NCBI GenBank assembly: GCA_003344405.1
Contig: NOWV01000011.1
Location: 248,001-312,000, forward strand
From: Trichoplax sp. H2
Lineage: Eukaryota > Placozoa > Uniplacotomia > Trichoplacea
Direction: 5' to 3'
DNA length: 64,000 bases
Shown: positions 12,985 through 27,000 of the stretch, one piece after another
Layout: each line of letters opens with the position of its first letter
Numbering within the stretch: position 1 is the first letter of the stretch
Program-made: the position numbers and the translations under genes
The notes under the pieces: model-generated
Told to the model about the DNA's origin: nothing
The model's database searches: none
What the model saw: the letters and a program-made list of their open reading frames with translations, nothing else

Positions 12985-15072
12985 GCAATAATAGTCACGA
13001 TACAGTATACTCATAAATTTTTTATTTTCTATAAATGAATATCTGTTGTTCGTTTAATGATATCTGCCAAATATAAGAACTAGTATAAAGTTATATGTCT
13101 TGATGATGCATCCAATGTTTAACATCAGTCATTCTATGAATGGATACATATTTATACATTATTTGCTTGGATCATTCTTCCTGTAAATCATACATTTCGT
13201 AAGTGAAAGCTGCAGCATACTACAGTCCTTATAAATTAGACAAAGTTAATCAATTTTAATTCTATAGTCAATGTAAATGATTGTGTGTCGATTATGATTA
13301 GCGATTTAACACATCTATTAGTTATGCAGTATATGTAATAATGCTAATACCGGTAGTCCCAAATCCCTAATGAATTATGATTATTCGGTGTACCTTTTTA
13401 TCATAGTATACAGTAAGCCTAAGTAGAGCGAAGATTTTAGGGATAGCCTAGAGTAACTAAAAATGTTTGCTATAAGCATCATATGCCGGTAATGCTCACA
13501 CGTTCTGCTGCCTCAACCGATTAAATAAAGATGGTAGAAGAAGTATGAACTAATAATACTTACTATATTATTAAAATCACTTGGTATAATATTACGAATT
13601 TACGACGATGATAAACGAGTCTTCAAATTGAAAATGTAGTGAAGCAATCTATGCTTAATATTATTAATTAGTAGCTTAGAATAAGAACTTATTGTCCAAT
13701 GAAACGCTGAATATAAACAAAATTAAGCGATCACAATAACGTTGCTATACCCAACTTGAATATTATTGATGCAACTCTTAATGAAGTAATTTCATGATTA
13801 CCGCAATTTCTGTATCAGCTAACGTAGAATTATGCATAGAAGTACTGTATTATTAGCTATCCTGGAATTAAACTGACCCGGTCTATTACGCATACTAAGG
13901 ACAGTGGTATAGTATCGTTTGCATTACAATCTGATTTGTAAGGGATGCCAAACCGTTCATTCTAAAAGTCAGCGTTAAATATTTAAAATAATAGCATCTG
14001 AGTTGACTATTGAAACCACAAACTCTACCGCATTACGACTATGATAAATAACTATCTACAAAAAATTAGGTATAACTTGGACACTTAAGGTGACTGAGAT
14101 ACATCTACTAGTAAAAATTTAGTATATATATATTGTGTAATTTACTATAATTCTAACAAATTGAGATAACCGATCCTAAAATTATTTAAATTTTGCTATA
14201 CATTAACAGGAGACACAATAATCCTCAATACTTACTCATACACTGTACAGTATGTATGTAGGTACTGTTTTACTAAGTCTCGCATTTAACCATTGAAGAA
14301 ACTGGGTATACAGCTAGCTTCTAAACTTTTAACATCGTACCTAATGTATGTATATTTCCTCTAATACACACAGTCAATTACCAACTTCAGTTACATTACT
14401 ACTTGAGGTAATTTAATAAGCTAAAATCATATTATTAACAATATCTAATGAATATCAAGCGTTCTACAAGTAATATTGATCTCATTTATCAATGTAAAGC
14501 CATCAATGTAAAGCCATTGGGTGACTTCAATTACAAAAGTAATAAATTTTATTATTACAATGTTGCTATGCATATAACTATTCAAATTAAAGAATACATT
14601 ACAGCTATGATCGATACTTATATGTTGTTAATAAGAGATTTAAGAAATAGTTAAGTACATCTGTATATGCTTATACAATGCTAGACAATATTCGACGGAG
14701 ATAACAGAATACCATGTTTAATTAGAGTTGCTGAAATACCATCATTGTTAAATTCCAACATTACCGTATGTTTGCGATAAACTCGTACATTCAATTTACT
14801 AATATTTACTAAACGGTTGAAATTTTATTAAGAAATATACTATATATAATTCACTATCTTGATATTGTACACAGAATTCATTTAATAGTTGCAGCTTAAA
14901 AAGTACAGTACATTGGCATTTAACAAATAAATTAGAATTAGTATTACAATATTTTCGACAAGTGAAAACTATATAGCATATTTATAAAATGTGATATCGT
15001 ACTGAAAACTCTTAAAGCTTGTATATAACTACAAATGTTAACATTTTTGAGTGTGATTCCCATTGGCTTACA
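12985..15072. other. Gene-free spacer between convergent UBAC2 and TM9SF-B
   Basis: AT-rich DNA holding the 3' ends of both flanking genes. Apart from a 14-bp tandem duplication (tcaatgtaaagcca twice, near 14490-14517) and an isolated TGTACAGTA-type word near 14240, I see nothing. Confidence 0.6.
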
Positions 15073-18000
15073 TCATGCTACACCAACAGCAGAATAAATC
15101 TTCCTTACAAAGTAGTAGCTCGTCAAAAAACCAATCGAGCCTACAAGAGACCAAAAGAAACCCAGAATGAATATTAATGGAGTAACGTATGTCATCATTA
15201 CCTTTACATAAAATTGTATACGAAAGGCTGGCACACGTTTGCCTCGTATAACATTTTCTAAAAATAATAACTAACCCCCTAAGATGAATACAAATAACAT
15301 ATAGATTGTAGTATATCCAATAAAGAGGAATATGCTTGTTCCACCAACGAGACCAGACCTTATAGATACAAAATATATAGAATAAAGGAGTATATAAAAA
15401 CAGCAACCGCCGCCAGTTAAGAATGAGCGCCACCACCATTGGTAATCCTATGCATCAATGCCAAGCAAAAATAGAATAATTTCTGAGTACAGCGGTAATA
15501 CAATCGATTAGGCAAAATTCGTGTAAGTCCATGAACTATTATTCTATCTCAATAGAATATAAAATACCTCAACAGATAAATGAGCGTAACACAAGCATAT
15601 TGTTGACTCTGCAGTAGTTAGAATAAATACACAAAACAATGGAAAGAGAAATCCAGAGGCGTAAAAAATTTGATGCATCCTATAAAGTAATTTGTAAGCA
15701 TACAGAAGAATTCAAATATGGGTATAAGTAACAATTCACTATGCATGTACTAGTCTATTCATACTACTACCTACCATATCGAGCTTAAAATGAAGTAAAA
15801 TGGAATAAAAAAGCTTGAGAAGGGCAACAATCCACCCATGAGAACACCAGGCCATAGTTTCATAATAAATTTCTATATGATTAAAATATTTAAGTGATAT
15901 TTAGCACTATTATAATCCTTTCAATATCAATTATTAATCTTCGCAATATACGAGTATATATACATGCTTATTATCATCTGCACTATATAATACCGTTGGA
16001 GGAATTTTTCTCGGAATACGATTCGTTTCCACGGGATTTTGAATCGGCTGAAATAAAATTATTCAAGTTGGTTTAAAAGACGTCTTCATCTAAACGTTTT
16101 AAAAACTCATATATTTAATGTATGTACAAATTGTAACCTTCTTTTTAAAACCCAAAAAAGCTCCAATAAAAGTCATCGGCATTGAAATTCCAATCCTAAA
16201 TGTCATATTATTTTACATTTTAGCTGAATCGAATGGTCAACTGTAGTAATATCAATATCTAGGACAGGCTACTAGTATTAATACGTATGCGATGAAATTA
16301 AATGTAAGTATTTCACCCACCACAGTGCCATAACTGCTACAAAAGTACCAAAAGGTATAGCTGCCGAAGATTGTCCGGCCCATACAAATATATTTAACAA
16401 AAAGAAAATCGCTACAACCACCCTAGATAAATAAAAAATATTCTTTAGTAAGTTATAAAGAAAACGCTCAGCAAGCCAGAATAGAGAATCATAAATTAGC
16501 ATAAACTATAGCAAATATTACGTACGCAGGGAGCAGAAAAAATGTCATAAGTGTCATAGTTTTCCAATGGAGCCCTCCGATTGCTATAAATATAACAGAT
16601 ATTTCTTTTATTACGAACATACAGCTGTACATAAAAGTATCGATAAAGATTGCTATGGTTACCTTTATAAATCCTTGCTGCCGTATAACCAGCAAAACAA
16701 CTTGAAAACAAGTAAAGAAACTGCAATACCAGAAAGTAGACAGTAAGTACGTTATTAAATTATAGCTGTACGCATATTATACCGAATTAAATGAATGTTA
16801 AATACCAGAGCACATGTTGCAAGCTCTCCGCGTGAAGCTGGAGATAGCGCTCCAAAGCAAGCGAGCACTAATGCGAATGATATAAACACTTTAGTTATAA
16901 AAGGAAAGATCTTTTAATGTAATCGCCCTAACTAAATGTTTGTCATCCATTCTTCATCTTACGCAGTATGATGGTAGTAGTAATAAGGAGTTGTATTCCA
17001 GTGCCAGATAAAATTGATAATAACATAGTCTTTCCAGGAGGTCGAAATATGTCACCATGAATCAATTTCCATCCAGGTTCTGCCTGAGTTTTCTCCTTTT
17101 AAATAAGATACACTTATGATCAGACATTGTAGGAAAAGCTGTATACACAGTAGATAAAAAAAAGGTTAGTTTAGTAGTGTGCGAATTATACCAAAGACTG
17201 TGATCGACAACATCTGATTTCTTTATTGCGGAGAGTTCGAAGAAGTATTAAAGCCACGCAAGCACAGAGTAGTACAGCGACAATCGTAGAATTTATCAAG
17301 CTGCAGTAAAAAAATGTTAGTCGATAACTGATAGTTTATTTCATTTACAACGGGGTATAACCTTTCTTTACCTGAACCAAAGGATAGTGGGATGAGAATG
17401 AGATTTTAGGATGTAATCCCACCTGGATGACCACAAGGTGGAGTTGTCTCGCTAGTAATATTACAAATATAATGATCGCGAGAGACATAATAAATAAGCA
17501 TTAGCCAGGAAATAAAAACTAAGAAATTTCAACGTATTTACCTTAAAATGTACAGAATAAGTGTAGGTTATTGATGTATTCACTACTAGGTTATCTCTGA
17601 ATATCCATGGAGAAGTGATATTGCAGTTAACCATATTCGGTGGATGGCGAATACTAATTACATCATATTTCAATCGTTGTCAGATATACTGGCAGTTAGT
17701 GCGCAATAGGTACGTAGCGATATCAAATGCAGCCTACCTACGAAGCGTAGCTATAGCAGATACAATATTCGCCCCTTGGTTTTTATTTTCGTTTTCATAG
17801 TTATAAGAAATTGTTATATCAACATGATTATAGACATAATAGCGATTTACTTTTTCCTAAGATTGCAGAAACATAATATAGTGTTAACCATTTTAGTTAT
17901 GGTATACGAGCATGATGAATTCATTTAGATTGCAGTGTATAGTATTATACCGAACATATTTGATTATCCATGCAGCCACCGATAAAAATTCCTAGCGAGT

Positions 18001-21000
18001 CAATAGTTTGATGGTTGATAGCTTGAAAACATTGTGTTACTGGCATATTATCGATGAGCCTAATGATATAGGATAGATATAATGAGATATTATTTGGAGT
18101 TTAAAAATAAATGTTATAAACTTGTAGCAATTACAAACGATGACATAATCTTGTCATGACAAAACGTAGTTAAAGCATTAGGAAGAACCAATAGATTTTT
18201 ATTACATAATTTAGTACAGCGTAACCAAGATTAACTAGATTACAGACGAACACTACAATCTTTCTAACTACTGTATTACGGTGACTAACACAAAAGACCT
18301 TGTCACTATACAAGTATTTCTTTAACTATAATTTATAATTGCATAAATAAGATCAACCAGGACTTACCAATTGTTAAGGTATCTCTTGACTATGCCATAT
18401 TTTAATTTCTTCAGTTTAGCTAGACTACTCTTATCCCCTTGAAAATAGCTTTTAGTACAAACTTTTGCACAATTAACATCTTCCAGAAAATTGATCTAGA
18501 TAATGTCAATGTTTTAAATACATAATTTTATCATCTTTTCAAAATATATTCTTCACGCTGCATCGATATACTTACAGCATAAGGTGCTATGTGAAGGCGA
18601 TCTCCAATCAGAACCTATCATACATCAATGCATCATTTAGCAAGTAGATGGTAATCAGATCGATGCTATCGTTTAAGCACTAGACGATGGACAATCATTA
18701 TAGTAGAGTTTATGTTTTATGAATTCCAACTCTAGCATAAGTACAGTAGCGTAGTACTAACCATTTTCAGATGTATATTTTGAAATTATAAATAAGACGA
18801 ATCAATGAGTGCAGTCCTCAGTTTTATCCTATTTATTTCTCATGAAGACCAATCAATGCAACAGTTTCTAATATCAAGCTTAAATAATGTATCTCATGAG
18901 ATAGGAACATAGTCGTACCTCCATCACTTATAGAATAGCAACAACTTTCATTAAGCGTGGCACATACGTCTTAGATACTTGGTTTTTAAACAGTATTTTT
19001 GATTTATTCAAATGGTATGATATTATTTTTGTTATAATGATTACTATATGATTTTGATAGCAAGAAATTGTATAATACAGTATAGGTCTTATTTACATTA
19101 ATTTTACACTTTAAAGAGAAGTTCTCGAAAATAGATTTCATCAACCTTCGTAATAACTATATTATAATTATTATCCAGTAAGATTTTACTAGCCAATTTC
19201 AAAGCAGATTTAACCTTTACTCTTCAAGGATGCAACTATTAACTAAATTACGGCCAATACTAGCATGTTGAATTTTATGACTATACTCACAACACTATAC
19301 GGATATGTTAGTCTGTCGAATTTCTAGTTTGGAAATTTTAAAATTACAAAATTGCACGTTGAACTACCTAACATAAAATCAATCGATGAAAGTGAACAGA
19401 CATTATATATTGATATCATCGCTGGTAAGATTGGTAGTGATGTTAACTTAACAGTAATACAGTACAGTATCGTGATATTACAGTCTACATTTTTTGCGAA
19501 CTGATCAGATTATTCAATTCAAACTGATAACTTCTACTACCTACTTTCATTATCTATGAGTGGTATTAAATTTATCAAGCTAACTTTAGTGCATTTAAAA
19601 AGTTACGATAGCCGATAATGGCCATTTACCTGACCAATCGTTTCTGCAGGGGCAACCTTGCTGCCATTGTACTGGCAGAAATCAAACCTATATCATGGAA
19701 TGGATACAAGAAGAAATGTCAGGATTATTTACTGTTGAAGGCTACAGTACTGTGTTACCATGCAGGATAGATCATTTATTTATAATATTTGTAATATAAT
19801 CGTATGAGAAGATGACATATTTACACTTTTATTGGGCAAAATTGCATCATACAGTTCATACTTACGAAGAATATTCATACGGTTCAGCAACTTTCGGACT
19901 ATTTAAAGTATTGACCATGAAAGGAATTTCTGACTTTATTGACAGTCAGCAAGTAAAGGCAGTCCATCATCATCATCGAGTCGATGATGAAGGAAAATGT
20001 TCAATAAATATCGTAATGGTATCATTCATATTTCGGACGATGAAGAAGGAATGGTAATTTACCAAACATTGCAGTGCCGTCATCCGTGTTCACATTCGTG
20101 AAGGAGAAAAGGCATTCAATAAACACAGCAGTGCCACCATCCATGTTTCCATTAATGAGCATGGAATGATGTCCAACAAAGTATTACATTGCCATTAACA
20201 AGATTGCGATTAATGAAGAAAGGAAAATATTTCAATTTACACTACTAACATTTATCCATTTCATATCTCATTAAGTGCTTTTGAGTTAAAGTATTACATG
20301 CACTGTACGTATTCTAGTCTAACATGCTATCTATTCTATGCGTTGTGGAGATTTCTCTTTTATTACAAAAAGATATCCTAAATATCGTATTAGGACGACA
20401 TTACAATGTACTCGTATATTAGGCGTTAACAGTATGCAATTGGCATGCTAGATTAAAGTCGTCCAAAAAACAGCTGAATAGGATCTAACTTGAAGATAAT
20501 CCCGAATAAGGAGTCGAAAAATGCTGATGTACGATATCGAATAGTCACTTGATGATTAACCACCGATTACATCGGATATAAGATATAAATAAATGTCGCA
20601 ATGCTCATCCATGTTTCCATTTCATACAATACAAGATTGGGTCGAAGTTAGAGTAATTACAATAGAAACAACTGGAGTGATTCGTCTTCAAGTGATTACT
20701 GAAAACTAAATCAAGAATGCTTTAACACAATATCTAGTCGCTATTAGACGAATATTATATCCTCTTTGGATACTATTATGCAAAATTGAGTTGAGATTAC
20801 AACTGTGATCATTAAAGTACCGTAGAAATAGGACTGTGGAATCTTCAAGTGACTACCGAAAACAAAGCCAATGAAGCTTAAGATACGATACATATTTGCT
20901 ATTTGGCAATCAATACCGAATCCTATTTGGATAATACCTTGCAAGATAGAGTGGCTTTAGCTTTTGGACAGTAAAATGATGGTTTACCACCAGGTAGGTA

Positions 21001-21075
21001 AAAAGCAAAACTTAGACTGAAGGATAGCAATAATTGGAGTGCTAGAAGAATTATACGCAATTTCGATCGCATCAT
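15073..21075 (-). CDS. TM9SF nonaspanin paralogue (TM9SF-B), complete, altered C-terminus
   Basis: Second nonaspanin, more diverged than TM9SF-A but with the same exon plan. The first exons are 21075-20938 (138 nt, as in A), 19933-19866 (68, as in A), 19687-19630 (58 against 55), 18614-18576 (39, as in A), 18495-18368 (128, as in A) and 18059-17951; the rest follow in order down to the stop at 15073. The exon 1-2 intron is about 1 kb. Landmarks: signal peptide then [141 protein letters not shown]-stop. It therefore lacks the family's terminal KxD/E tail. Start: ATG-ATG at 21075 directly before a hydrophobic signal. The 3' end of exon 1 lies inside a diverged tandem duplication (separate entry). 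Confidence 0.93.
20065..20190. repeat. Two diverged copies of a roughly 65-bp unit in TM9SF-B intron 1
   Basis: cagtgccgtcatccgtgttc (near 20083) and cagtgccaccatccatgttt (near 20128) head two related segments, each followed by catt...gaa/gag words. A further related word (ctcatccatgtttccatttc) lies near 20605. Old intronic duplication. Confidence 0.5.
20668..20957. repeat. Diverged tandem duplication (period about 157-161) overlapping exon 1 of TM9SF-B
   Basis: Copy 1 (20668-20796) and copy 2 (20828-20957) share cttcaagtga (20686 and 20843), gaaaac-aaa, and a 3' block (ttggatactattatgcaaaa against ttggataataccttgcaaga). The end of copy 2 is the last coding bases and splice donor of TM9SF-B exon 1, so copy 1 appears to be an intronic relic of duplicated exon-end and intron sequence. 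Confidence 0.65.
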
Positions 21076-23236
21076 TCTGAAAAATTTTCCTTATTTTCGA
21101 TCAATCTGCCCACCAAAGTAAGTTCACTAGGTCTAGTATAGACTACCAAATAGCTTTTCCACAGAATAAATCAGTAAAATTGCCTAATAGCGGCTAATGA
21201 TGGTAAATATACGATTCTTGAATAACAAAGTGAGGATTGGAAGACCTTGCTCAGCTATACAGTATAACTGCACTATGGCTGTGGACGAGGAATGAAGTGA
21301 TGGAATACTGTATAGTGCTACAGTCTGCAATAAATTCTAGTCTATACTATAGTTATAATCGCTTGAATGAGCATAAAGACTGTCTTATGATTAAAACTCC
21401 ACGCATCCTATAATGATGCTCATACATAATTAATTTTTATGACCATAGTAAATCCTTATAATATTTACGACTAAAACAGGATATCATTAGAATGTTCAGG
21501 ATCGATTTTATAATATATTGAGCTAGTACTATATGTTTGTGTCACTTTTATAAGCTTATAAGTGAAATGAATAATGGAATAGTACGATTTTACTTGATCG
21601 ATGTAAAGGAAATTTGCTTATACCGTGGAAGGTAGAGCAACTCTAACTACAGTATAGTAAGTGTGCAGCGCCTGCTATAAAATCAGCCAAATAATTTCAG
21701 AACCACAGTATATGAGAGAGACTAGACAACAGATCAATTTTGAATGGAGAATAAAAGTATATATACTGGCCTTATTATTGGTCTCCTAAGTATATTGGTA
21801 CAGAGATAAAAGAATATACTATCAATTAATATCAACTAAATCTATCTGTAGTCTACGTCGTTTCTATTAAGTACAGTAATTGTCTATTTAGATCAGGTAT
21901 TTTTATTGCATTAAATCTGCCTGTAGTCTATGTTGTTTCTATAAAGTAATCGCTTATTTTAGATTAGTAATGTTATTGCATTAAATCTATTTATAGTTTC
22001 TATCGTTTCTATAAAGTAATTGCCTATTTAGATTAGCAATTTTATCGCAAAGATTGATAAATCGATAAGTAGTAGGAGTAGATTTTACTCATATGAGTAC
22101 TTATCATCTCTAAAAAAAAAAGACAATCGCTTGCTTATATCACTAGTTCTGTTGTAAAGGCGGACTACACATCCTGCAGCATCAGTACAATATTCTGTCT
22201 AGTTATATGCAAGGTCATACTCAATTCATGCCGTACTTTATCATGCACTATAATCATATAAATGATTTTCGCTTGTACGTGTACGAGTTGATATATTACA
22301 TAACGATGTTTAGTAGAGAATAATGAATTAGTAATCCTCCATAATTTAAATCATAATAAATATTTATAATCGAAGATCAAACATCACAATTTCTCGGTTT
22401 AACAACACCGTACAACTTTAAAATCGATCAGAATAAAGTATATTCTATAAACATGCAATATTAGGCATACACTTGTTCAAGCTATTCAATAAGCGCAGAG
22501 CCAAAAGGTAACTCAAAGTACAATATTACCGTAAATATGCCGAAACTGAAGTTTTAACATTAAAAGCGGATAAAATATAGAGAAATGGAAAAGACATTTA
22601 TAAATTAAAGTAACAGTCTCTCTCAACATAATTACAATCGGAGTACAAATAGATCGGAAACAATAATAAAGAATGTATACTCATCATCTGATTATATATT
22701 ATATATTAAACATGATCAAATCTTTGGATTGTATAACTTTTAAAGAATTGGTATTACTTGGTCAATGACGGACAACATTGTGGCGACTTCGATTGTTAGT
22801 AGTATACATTTCGATCAGTCGTAGGACTTCGGAATCTTCAGCATTACGCGGATCAGCTATTGAATCAGTTACAAATACACTCGTCAATTGCAATCATGTG
22901 CTAGCAATGACATTGATAATGAAGTTGTCATCAATGGGTCTAATTCATTATCGCTTTAAAGTTAATTCATTGCAGCATTAATATCAACAAATTTAGGTGT
23001 ATTTATATCGACAATGTTATAATCCTACATTTGGTCTACCGGCAGAGTTAACATAGATAAGAAATTCGAATTATGGCCTAATTTAATTTCTTTGCAAGGT
23101 TATGCATTAATAATATCATTTCTTTTATCTTACTTCGACTATTAAGAGATTCATCGTTTGCAATGTTGTTACCAATAACTGATTTCGTCTTTCCTATTAA
23201 CAATATAGTTATCATGAAATATCAGAGATTTAATTA
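21076..23236. other. Intergenic spacer upstream of TM9SF-B
   Basis: Contains the TM9SF-B promoter side and the 3' flank of the RhoGEF gene; both genes read leftward. A 70/75-bp tandem array lies at 21836-22035. Otherwise no gene, RNA or conserved element recognised. Confidence 0.6.
21836..22035. repeat. Three-copy tandem array, 75- and 70-bp units
   Basis: Units begin at about 21836, 21911 and 21981 with taaatct followed by tgtagtct, gtttctataaagtaat, tatttagat and ttttattgc. The copies are moderately diverged. Confidence 0.8.
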
Positions 23237-24065
23237 TTATGTATAAGCTAAATGTATCATAAAATTGTTAAATAAAACGCTCATGTTAATCATTGCATCA
23301 TAGGTACCCTGCTTCTTGCGAGATGAAGGCAAAAACTTTCTAGAATCGTTAATGTTTTCCTAAAAACAAACACAATTTTATCAAACAAAAAATTAATAAA
23401 GCTAGATCAAAATACAGCACCAGTGTTATGTAGAAGAAGATCTGCTCATAACTTGAAGCCTTAATCTTAGATTTACCTCTTTTACTAGTAATTCTACCGA
23501 AGTCTTGGCCAGTCGACTAGGTCGTAGCATCTTAACATTCCACTTAACTGCACTACCATTTGAATCGATAGCCTGTAATAGAAATAACGGTTATAAGTAC
23601 AAAGGCAATTGATTTATAAGATTTCAATTTCTATCTGACGTTTACAGTATAAGTATAGAAAGAATAGGCAGCTCCATACCTGATCGATTACCTCTTCTCT
23701 ACCTTTTATATCATCATCAATAGATAACTATAATATAAAGATTTTAGACGTAGCAAAACCAATTTTATTTTATGCTCTTTTGGTCGATTTAAAAGAAATG
23801 AAAGATTATATTACAAATCGTGGATAATTCTAGTGAACTTTAGTCCGACTCTACAGTATAATTCTAGGTGTAAAATTTATCAAAATACTTTACTTTTTCC
23901 ATTTCATGATCAAGTTTCGTACTCCGCTGTCCCTGATTTATGATACGCAAAATTATATTAGTTGCATATCGATAGTGATCAATTTCAAATTTCGGTACAA
24001 AATTTTGATTTATTAATATTACAACCTCGTTTATAGTAGTATCTGTTCCTTTTCCGTCAAATTTC
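23237..24065 (-). other. C-terminal module of the RhoGEF, family not recognised
   Basis: Sub-region of the RhoGEF CDS. One exon (about 24063-23903) encodes FDGKGTDTTINEVVILIN, then FEIDHYRYATNIILRIINQG and a charged end. Then come short exons LSIDDDIKGREEVIDQ (about 23727) and AIDSNGSAVKWNVKMLRPSR (about 23573), and a last exon starting ENINDSRKFLPSSRKK and stopping at 23237. It does not look like the Pak/GIT-binding tail of beta-PIX. It may be a divergent fold belonging to PH2 or a separate domain. Confidence 0.55.
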
Positions 24066-27000
24066 TAGCCCAGTTAAAAGAAAAAATAGTTTAATCGTTC
24101 CAAGAAAATTAATTATGACTACACTGATGCTAAATAAACAATGATTTAACGCATTGCAGGAAAATCGTTACGAGAAAGACGCACATTATATTTCATTTAA
24201 TAACAACAGTGAACACTATGAAAAGGAATTAATCTTAATTTGCTAATATGATAAAATTTCACTGTTTTACTTACATAAGTCAAGCGATTAAGAAGAGATA
24301 ATAAATTTTTCGCATCGTTTATTTCCAAGTCAAAGGAATAAGACACAGTTTTATCTACCAAAAATGTAACTCATCTGATTAGGTAGAGTACACCACTGAT
24401 AATAATTCTTGATACCTATCGTAACTTTTGCAACTGCATACAGTACCTTCTATTTCGATGCTTGTGTAAGATTTATTTCCTGAATTACGTAACTTAGTAT
24501 TTACTTTAAAATTTGCCGATATCGGAATATCACCCTGTAAACCGGCGCAAAAATAAAGTTAAATATCAAAAGATATTGGAAAGGGATGTCTATCATTGGA
24601 ACCATGAGACAAATGTTAGCTATTGATCTCACCCGACAATAGTATCCACTTAATTTTTCAACTACACCTACAAGTGCAACAGCCGTATCAAAAACCAATA
24701 CGTAACGGTCGCTGGCCTATGATACAGTATTGTAAAATAATACATGTATATAGTTATCATAGAAGATTTGTAAGTCAGAAATAGAAAATAATAGAATAAA
24801 TAATAGTATTGTATAGCACTGTATTTATGCTAGACCTCAGGATCATTCATTTGTGTCTTGCACATGAACATTGGTAAGCCGTATCTACCCTTGAGCTGAG
24901 TAAAATGATGTATGCAGCATTAAAAAAATTAGAATAGTATTTCCCGAACAAGTAACCAAGCAATTTACAAGCGATACCGTACAAGTTAATAGAAATCACC
25001 GATCAATTTAAAGTAAATAATATTATTTTATTCTATCATAGTTAAAACTTTAAACTATTATAACCACAAATACTATGCGTGTATACTGCCATACTATGAT
25101 ACACATGCAGAGAGCAAAGCAACAATCACGCTAGATAATAAACTCATAGTTTACATTGCAACCATTACAAAATTGCAATGATAAGTTATCATGCCATATT
25201 GGAGCAAAGAGATGAAGTGATAAAACAAACCATATGCTGTCCAATTTATACAGCGAAATTATAACTTTACTGCTACTATCATTAAATTTTTGATTACCGG
25301 TATCAAAGTGATATAGCTAATTTAGAAAGAATCGTCAAATAAAGATACTATGCGAATCTCTAAAATAAGAGGTAAATCTTACAAAAAAAGTAGCTCCCTT
25401 TTATTATACATACGTTTTCATCCGGAAAGCCCTCGAGCTTCCCTGTAATAATGTCTGTTTCAATTTCTTTATTCTTCCTTACTATAGCGCATGATTTCTG
25501 TAATTGAAGATCCATCAAGGTTATAAACTAAATTACTATTTTAAGTATGATACTATAATATATAAATATTTTAAATAATCTAACAAAAACAATGACTATA
25601 AGGAATTACATTAATATCAGATAGCAATTCAAATGCTTCGAGTAATTTATTTCGTCCTGGATGATGATCCTAATAATAAAGACCATTGCATTAAAAATTT
25701 ATCTTGAAAACCGCTGTAATATAATCTATCAAATTAAACCTACTTCTACACTATTTAGTAGCTCTCTGAGTTTATTTGGGTACGCTTCTAAATGACGTAA
25801 AGGCTAAAATGGGCAAGGAATGTGAATGAAAATTACAAATTTTGAAGCATTAATGATATCAATGAATAGCATATTTTTCCTTAGTCCTTACAATGCTAAT
25901 GCAAGAGGTCACATTTGAGGACGTCTCCATTTTTGGTAACTGCATCTTTTCTAACAACGCATCCAAAGCTTCCCTGTTAAGGCGAATAAGAAAATGATCA
26001 GCTGCTATAAAATTTTAATTACATAATGCTAAAGACACATTACTACGAATGACGAAGTTATACCATACGTACTTATTCTGAATAATTGTTGAAGCTACAA
26101 CGGGATGACAACTAAAGTAACTTTTATAATTTTCCTCCAACTGTAACAATTATGTTCACTGGTTTCAATATGCGATAACATCAAGCGACTAAAATTCAAT
26201 TAATTGGTAAACCTCTTTACGATTTTCCAACAAAAAACTACCAATAGATTGATCATTTTCATGGAGGCTAGATTAAAGGAACAGAAATATTTACATAGAT
26301 TAAATAAGATTACGAAAACTAGTAGTATATCCAAAGTGTTAAAGAATGATCAATACTTACGCAATATTTTTTGTCAATCTAACAATAAAGGCCTCGTGCA
26401 ATATTTTAATAGAATCTAGGCTTGTATAAAGGGGTTGAAATTCCCCGGTAAAAATACTAATATATAAATAGTTTTATACAATATTTCCATTAGTCATATT
26501 GCATCCAGTCAATTACTCAAATACGCTAAACACTAACCTCCTTTCAGACTTTAACGGTAGTAAACACTGCGATAAAATATTCTATAGTCCATACCAAAAT
26601 TAATTTATCATATTATTTATAAAAATTTTTTAATAAAATTATCAAATTTTTTACTAACAAATAGCATACCTTTAATTCCTGAACGTAAACCTTTTCATTC
26701 GAGAGCAAATCCATCACCAACGACTTGTAGTACTGCCCGACTGTCCTGCGCTTTTCTTTATGATCTGGAAGTACTGCTATTTGCAGCATTTACGTGAATA
26801 TCATATATTTATAATCAGGAATCAATAACTAGCAATTACTTAATGCATAGCTTATTCAACAGATAGTGACGAAAGGATTATTAATTATCAATGGTAGAAT
26901 AGGTTGTATTTCTTTATAGTTTGAAAATGTCCTGCTATCCAATCTAACATATACACATATAACACTTACTAAAATGGAAAGTACATGCAATCCTATTTAT

